Origin: JAALLB01 sp017643495
GTDB taxonomy: Bacteria > Pseudomonadota > Alphaproteobacteria > Rhizobiales > Rhizobiaceae
NCBI GenBank assembly: GCA_965216105.1
Contig: OZ244147.1
Coordinates: forward strand, 3,487,595-3,551,594
Reading direction: 5' to 3'
DNA: 64,000 bases
This document shows, in pieces, positions 61,523-64,000 of the stretch (within the stretch, counting starts at the first letter, position 1; each line of letters opens with the position of its first letter). The notes under the pieces were generated by a model. That model was not told where the DNA came from, ran no database searches, and worked only from the letters and a program-made list of their open reading frames with translations. Made by a program: the position numbers and the translations under genes.

Positions 61523-62293
61523 TCACTTCACAAAATTGAACGGCCTTGTTGCATAATAACGCAACGCGGCAGGCAGCAACCTTCCCAACCTTGCGACCAG
61601 CGCCAGGAGAAACGGAAACTCAACATACCGTCTTCTGCTTTCGGCAGCCTTGCGTATTCTGCGCGCTGCGTCCCTTGCAGACATTTCAAATGGCCGGAAA
61701 TTCTCGTATCCGTCCAGCATGGGCGTTGTAATGAAACCCGGAGAAACCACTGTGACCACAATCCCGTCCGGTTTGAGAAAATTGCCGAGGGCTTCTCCGT
61801 AGGAAATTGTAGCGGCTTTTGATGCGCTGTATCCGGGAAGGTCAGCCACGGGCTGCAATCCTGCCTGGGAGGCAACCAGCACGATCTGGCCATTCCTGCG
61901 CGTGCGCATTCGACTGGCCACAGCCACCGCGACATTTACGGCGCCCCCGTAATTGGTGTGCATCTGCCGCATTGTCATCCCGACAGGCTCCAGGGTACGG
62001 GGCTCATCTACAGATTCCATTATCCCTGCATTTGCGATTGCCATGTCTACGGGAAACTTCTGTTCCAGTTCTGCAACACAGGCCTCGACAGCCTCTGCAT
62101 CGCAGACATCAAGCATTCTGACCACAACCTCGGAACCCGCAGAGCGACAGGTATCGGCAACCGCATCAAGCCGGTTTTCATTACGTGCAAGCAGCACCAG
62201 GCGATGGTTGCTACCTGAAAATTCTTCGGCCAAGGCTGCGCCCACGCCGGAACTTGCCCCGGTTATCAGGATGGTTCTTTTTTTTATGGCCAT
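61523..62293 (-). CDS. Short-chain dehydrogenase/reductase
   Basis: A 256-residue SDR with the nucleotide motif TGASSGVGAALAEEF (11-25), the NAG motif IANAGIME and the active-site Tyr-x3-Lys in GYSASKAATISYGEAL. A C-terminal hydrophobic segment (FPFLLALVARLGRLLPAALR) suggests membrane association. GGGAGGCAAGC precedes the ATG at 62293. It reads toward the capsule unit, separated by about 170 bases of AT-rich DNA that probably holds the capsule promoter. Substrate unknown; a lipid or polysaccharide role would fit the neighbours. Confidence 0.88.
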   Translation of the reverse strand: MAIKKRTILITGASSGVGAALAEEFSGSNHRLVLLARNENRLDAVADTCRSAGSEVVVRMLDVCDAEAVEACVAELEQKFPVDMAIANAGIMESVDEPRTLEPVGMTMRQMHTNYGGAVNVAVAVASRMRTRRNGQIVLVASQAGLQPVADLPGYSASKAATISYGEALGNFLKPDGIVVTVVSPGFITTPMLDGYENFRPFEMSARDAARRIRKAAESRRRYVEFPFLLALVARLGRLLPAALRYYATRPFNFVK

Positions 62294-62450
62294 GCTTGCC
62301 TCCCGACATGTTGCTTCGCACTGGAAGCCTTGCACCGGAGCCACCGGTGGCGCAACCGGACAAAATCAAATCATGTCAGGTCACAACCGGGCAGTGTTCC
62401 TGATATAAGGGACAAATGCGAATCCAGAACCGGGAACGGAATACGGAAAC

Positions 62451-63770
62451 ATGAAAGTCGCCATCATAGGAGCGGGTCTTGCCGGTCTGGCTGCAGGAAG
62501 AAAGCTCCAGAAAAACGGGATTGATGTGACAGTATTTGAAAGTTCCGGCAGGGTTGGCGGAAGGGCTGTCACCATACAGCGACCGGACAGTGCTGACATT
62601 GTCGATGCGGGAACACAGTACTTTCACAGCAATTATGTGCGCGCCCTTTCCCTTATCCGCGAAACAGGCCTTTCCGGACAGTTACGAAAGGTAAGCGGCA
62701 AAACAAAATTCTTCGATGAACGGGTCGGAGGAGGATCCTTTGTTACCGGTCATCGCATACCCTACATGTCTTCAGGTTCCTTGACTGACAATCTGAAAAT
62801 GACCGTCCGCGGGCTTTGGCGAATGGCTACCAATCCCATGAATCCTTACGCCGTTGCAAAGGGGTCAAAGATTGACAGCATCCTTGCCACAGACCGGATC
62901 AGGGATCCGTTTGAGCAGGAATACAGTTTTCGGACGCTGGCAATGGCAGGCGCACTAAGCGAACCCTATCACGCCCCGATATCCTATCTGCATCTCGTGC
63001 GGTTGATGCGGATTATCGTCATGACAGATTACCTGGTGCTGGATGGTGGCATTTCTTCATTGCATGAAAGACTTGCCAAAGACCTGGATGTCAGGCTTCG
63101 CACACCAGTGCAGAAAATCCTGTTTGCCAATGGCATGCCGAGCGGCATTTCCACCACTACAGGAAAAACGTTTTCATGCGACAAGGTCATCGTGGCGACA
63201 CCACCGGGCCTTGCGTCCAGCCTGCTTCCGGAAAACGGGTGGGAAGACGAGCGGAAATTTCTCTCATCAATTTCACAACCTCCGGCAATTACCGTCACCC
63301 TTTTTCTCAACCGCAAACCGGACAACAATGTGTGGTCTTATGTTTTCCGGCCGGACAGAAAACGGCTGGTCAGTTTTTGCATTGAGGCGTCACACAAAAA
63401 CCCGGCCATGATGCCCAGCGGCTTGTCAACCTTGCAGGCGTGGATATGTGATCCGGCAGCGGAACGCGTGATAGACAAATCCGACGGGGCAATTGCAACC
63501 GAGGCCATCAGGGAGTTGGCCCAGAACTTCCCCGACCTCAGCCAGCAAGTCGAAAGCACATATGTCCAAAAGTTCACCAACGCCATTCCCCAATGCCTGC
63601 CGGGACATAATCAGGAAGCATTACGGTTTCTGGAAATGACGGACAAACGAGCCGGAACAGCATTTTGCGGCGATTATTTTTCTGGGGGCTATATGGAATC
63701 GGCCCTTTGGAGTGTCGACCGCGCGACAGAGCGGATCATGGCGGCCTCCGACCGCAGTCCAGCCTTGTGA
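62451..63770 (+). CDS. FAD-dependent amine-oxidase-like oxidoreductase
   Basis: A 439-residue flavoprotein of the NAD(P)-binding/amine-oxidase family (protoporphyrinogen oxidase-like). It has the N-terminal FAD motif IIGAGLAGLAAGRKLQKNG, the GRVGGRAVT follow-up and a C-terminal GTAFCGDYFSGGYMESALWS flavin phrase. It diverges from the SDR gene. Related proteins act on carotenoids, polyamines or isoprenoids, but the substrate here cannot be told. Confidence 0.85.
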   Translation: MKVAIIGAGLAGLAAGRKLQKNGIDVTVFESSGRVGGRAVTIQRPDSADIVDAGTQYFHSNYVRALSLIRETGLSGQLRKVSGKTKFFDERVGGGSFVTGHRIPYMSSGSLTDNLKMTVRGLWRMATNPMNPYAVAKGSKIDSILATDRIRDPFEQEYSFRTLAMAGALSEPYHAPISYLHLVRLMRIIVMTDYLVLDGGISSLHERLAKDLDVRLRTPVQKILFANGMPSGISTTTGKTFSCDKVIVATPPGLASSLLPENGWEDERKFLSSISQPPAITVTLFLNRKPDNNVWSYVFRPDRKRLVSFCIEASHKNPAMMPSGLSTLQAWICDPAAERVIDKSDGAIATEAIRELAQNFPDLSQQVESTYVQKFTNAIPQCLPGHNQEALRFLEMTDKRAGTAFCGDYFSGGYMESALWSVDRATERIMAASDRSPAL

Positions 63771-63875
63771 AAAGCCACGGGCTGCACTGATTTGCATGGC
63801 TCATGAATAAGCTATATAGAGCGGTTTGCGAGGGCTGAACCTTGCAGGATTTCCCGTCAGTTACAGGAAAATACA

Positions 63876-64000
63876 TTGCTTGATAACAAATCAATACTGA
63901 TTACCGGCGGCACCGGTTCATTCGGAAAAAAGTACACGGAAACAATCCTGTCCAGGTACAAGCCGTCCCGAATCATCATTTATTCACGCGACGAACTCAA
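63876..64000 (+). CDS. pseB: UDP-N-acetylglucosamine 4,6-dehydratase PseB-like (N-terminal part; runs off the right edge)
   Basis: The first 41 codons are present, from a TTG at 63876 with AGGA about seven bases upstream. The translation SILITGGTGSFGKKYTETIL and SRIIIYSRDEL matches the start of the inverting UDP-GlcNAc 4,6-dehydratases, including PseB, the first enzyme of pseudaminic acid synthesis. Close relatives of the same fold (CapD/FlaA1-type) share this start, so the symbol is provisional. It suggests that capsule or flagellar glycan genes continue to the right. Confidence 0.7.
   Translation, partial: MLDNKSILITGGTGSFGKKYTETILSRYKPSRIIIYSRDEL

Noticed and set aside
1..64000. CRISPR arrays, insertion sequences, prophage or tRNA-linked integration sites
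   Set aside because: No regularly spaced repeats, transposase or integrase frames, or attachment-site duplications were seen; gene order is that of a core chromosome.

Overview
The window reads as chromosomal DNA of an alphaproteobacterium of the order Hyphomicrobiales (Rhizobiales), probably free-living and plausibly marine. The basis is gene order and family type. A recF-dnaN-dnaA-rpsT-mutM-ubiE-ubiB-coaBC-dut block is followed by a hydroxyacid dehydrogenase, SH3 protein, irr, fabA-fabB-fabI block and by the pnp-rpsO-truB-rbfA-infB-ylxR-nusA-rimP, trmB-metK-XRE-lnt blocks, all familiar from rhizobia and Brucella. Irr and a PraR-like XRE regulator are typical of the order, and CtrA/GANTC-type cell-cycle signals lie beside dnaA. 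Species cannot be named from the sequence. Density is high, with only two stretches of more than 300 bases lacking a gene: 3783-4627 (dnaA/rpsT spacer) and 31489-31933 (rimP leader plus glycine riboswitch). No tRNA, rRNA, insertion sequence, prophage or CRISPR array was seen.

Layout. 1-4894: replication genes on the minus strand (recF partial, dnaN, dnaA, a rhodanese gene 15 bases upstream of dnaA, rpsT), with an AT-rich spacer carrying a CtrA-type box, seven GANTC sites in 152 bases and DnaA-box-like sites. This is a candidate origin or dnaA control region. 5088-13750: mutM diverging from ubiE-ubiB, an Lrp regulator, a small membrane protein, an aldo/keto reductase, a lytic transglycosylase, a coaBC carrying an extra N-terminal ribbon-helix-helix domain, and dut. 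13769-19831: PfkB kinase and hydroxyacid dehydrogenase, SH3 protein, irr, fabA-fabB-fabI. 19840-31488: a methyltransferase, a lipoprotein, and the large translation/RNA operons read leftwards, headed by a leader that looks like a transcription attenuator before rimP-nusA-infB.

31500-39500: a tandem glycine riboswitch in front of a DadA-like oxidoreductase; a TetR-YCII pair with a perfect 40-base palindromic operator; an EF-hand protein; arfB; trmB-metK with a palindrome upstream; a PraR-like regulator; lnt. 39699-48643: cyanide-insensitive-type bd oxidase cioAB with a 36-residue DUF2474 gene overlapping cioB, then tamA-tamB.

48663-64000 is the accessory part. It contains the Anbu proteasome-like operon (ATP-grasp, alpha-E, transglutaminase, Anbu) with a second transglutaminase diverging from it; an overlapping three-gene operon for making and phosphorolysing the compatible solute glucosylglycerate; two tandem KpsS-type capsule proteins with an OMA-type export lipoprotein; an SDR and an FAD oxidoreductase; and the start of a pseB-like gene for pseudaminic acid. 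These suggest osmotic adaptation next to a capsule locus that continues beyond the window. The Anbu/ATP-grasp/alpha-E/transglutaminase set is the best candidate here for a poorly understood system.
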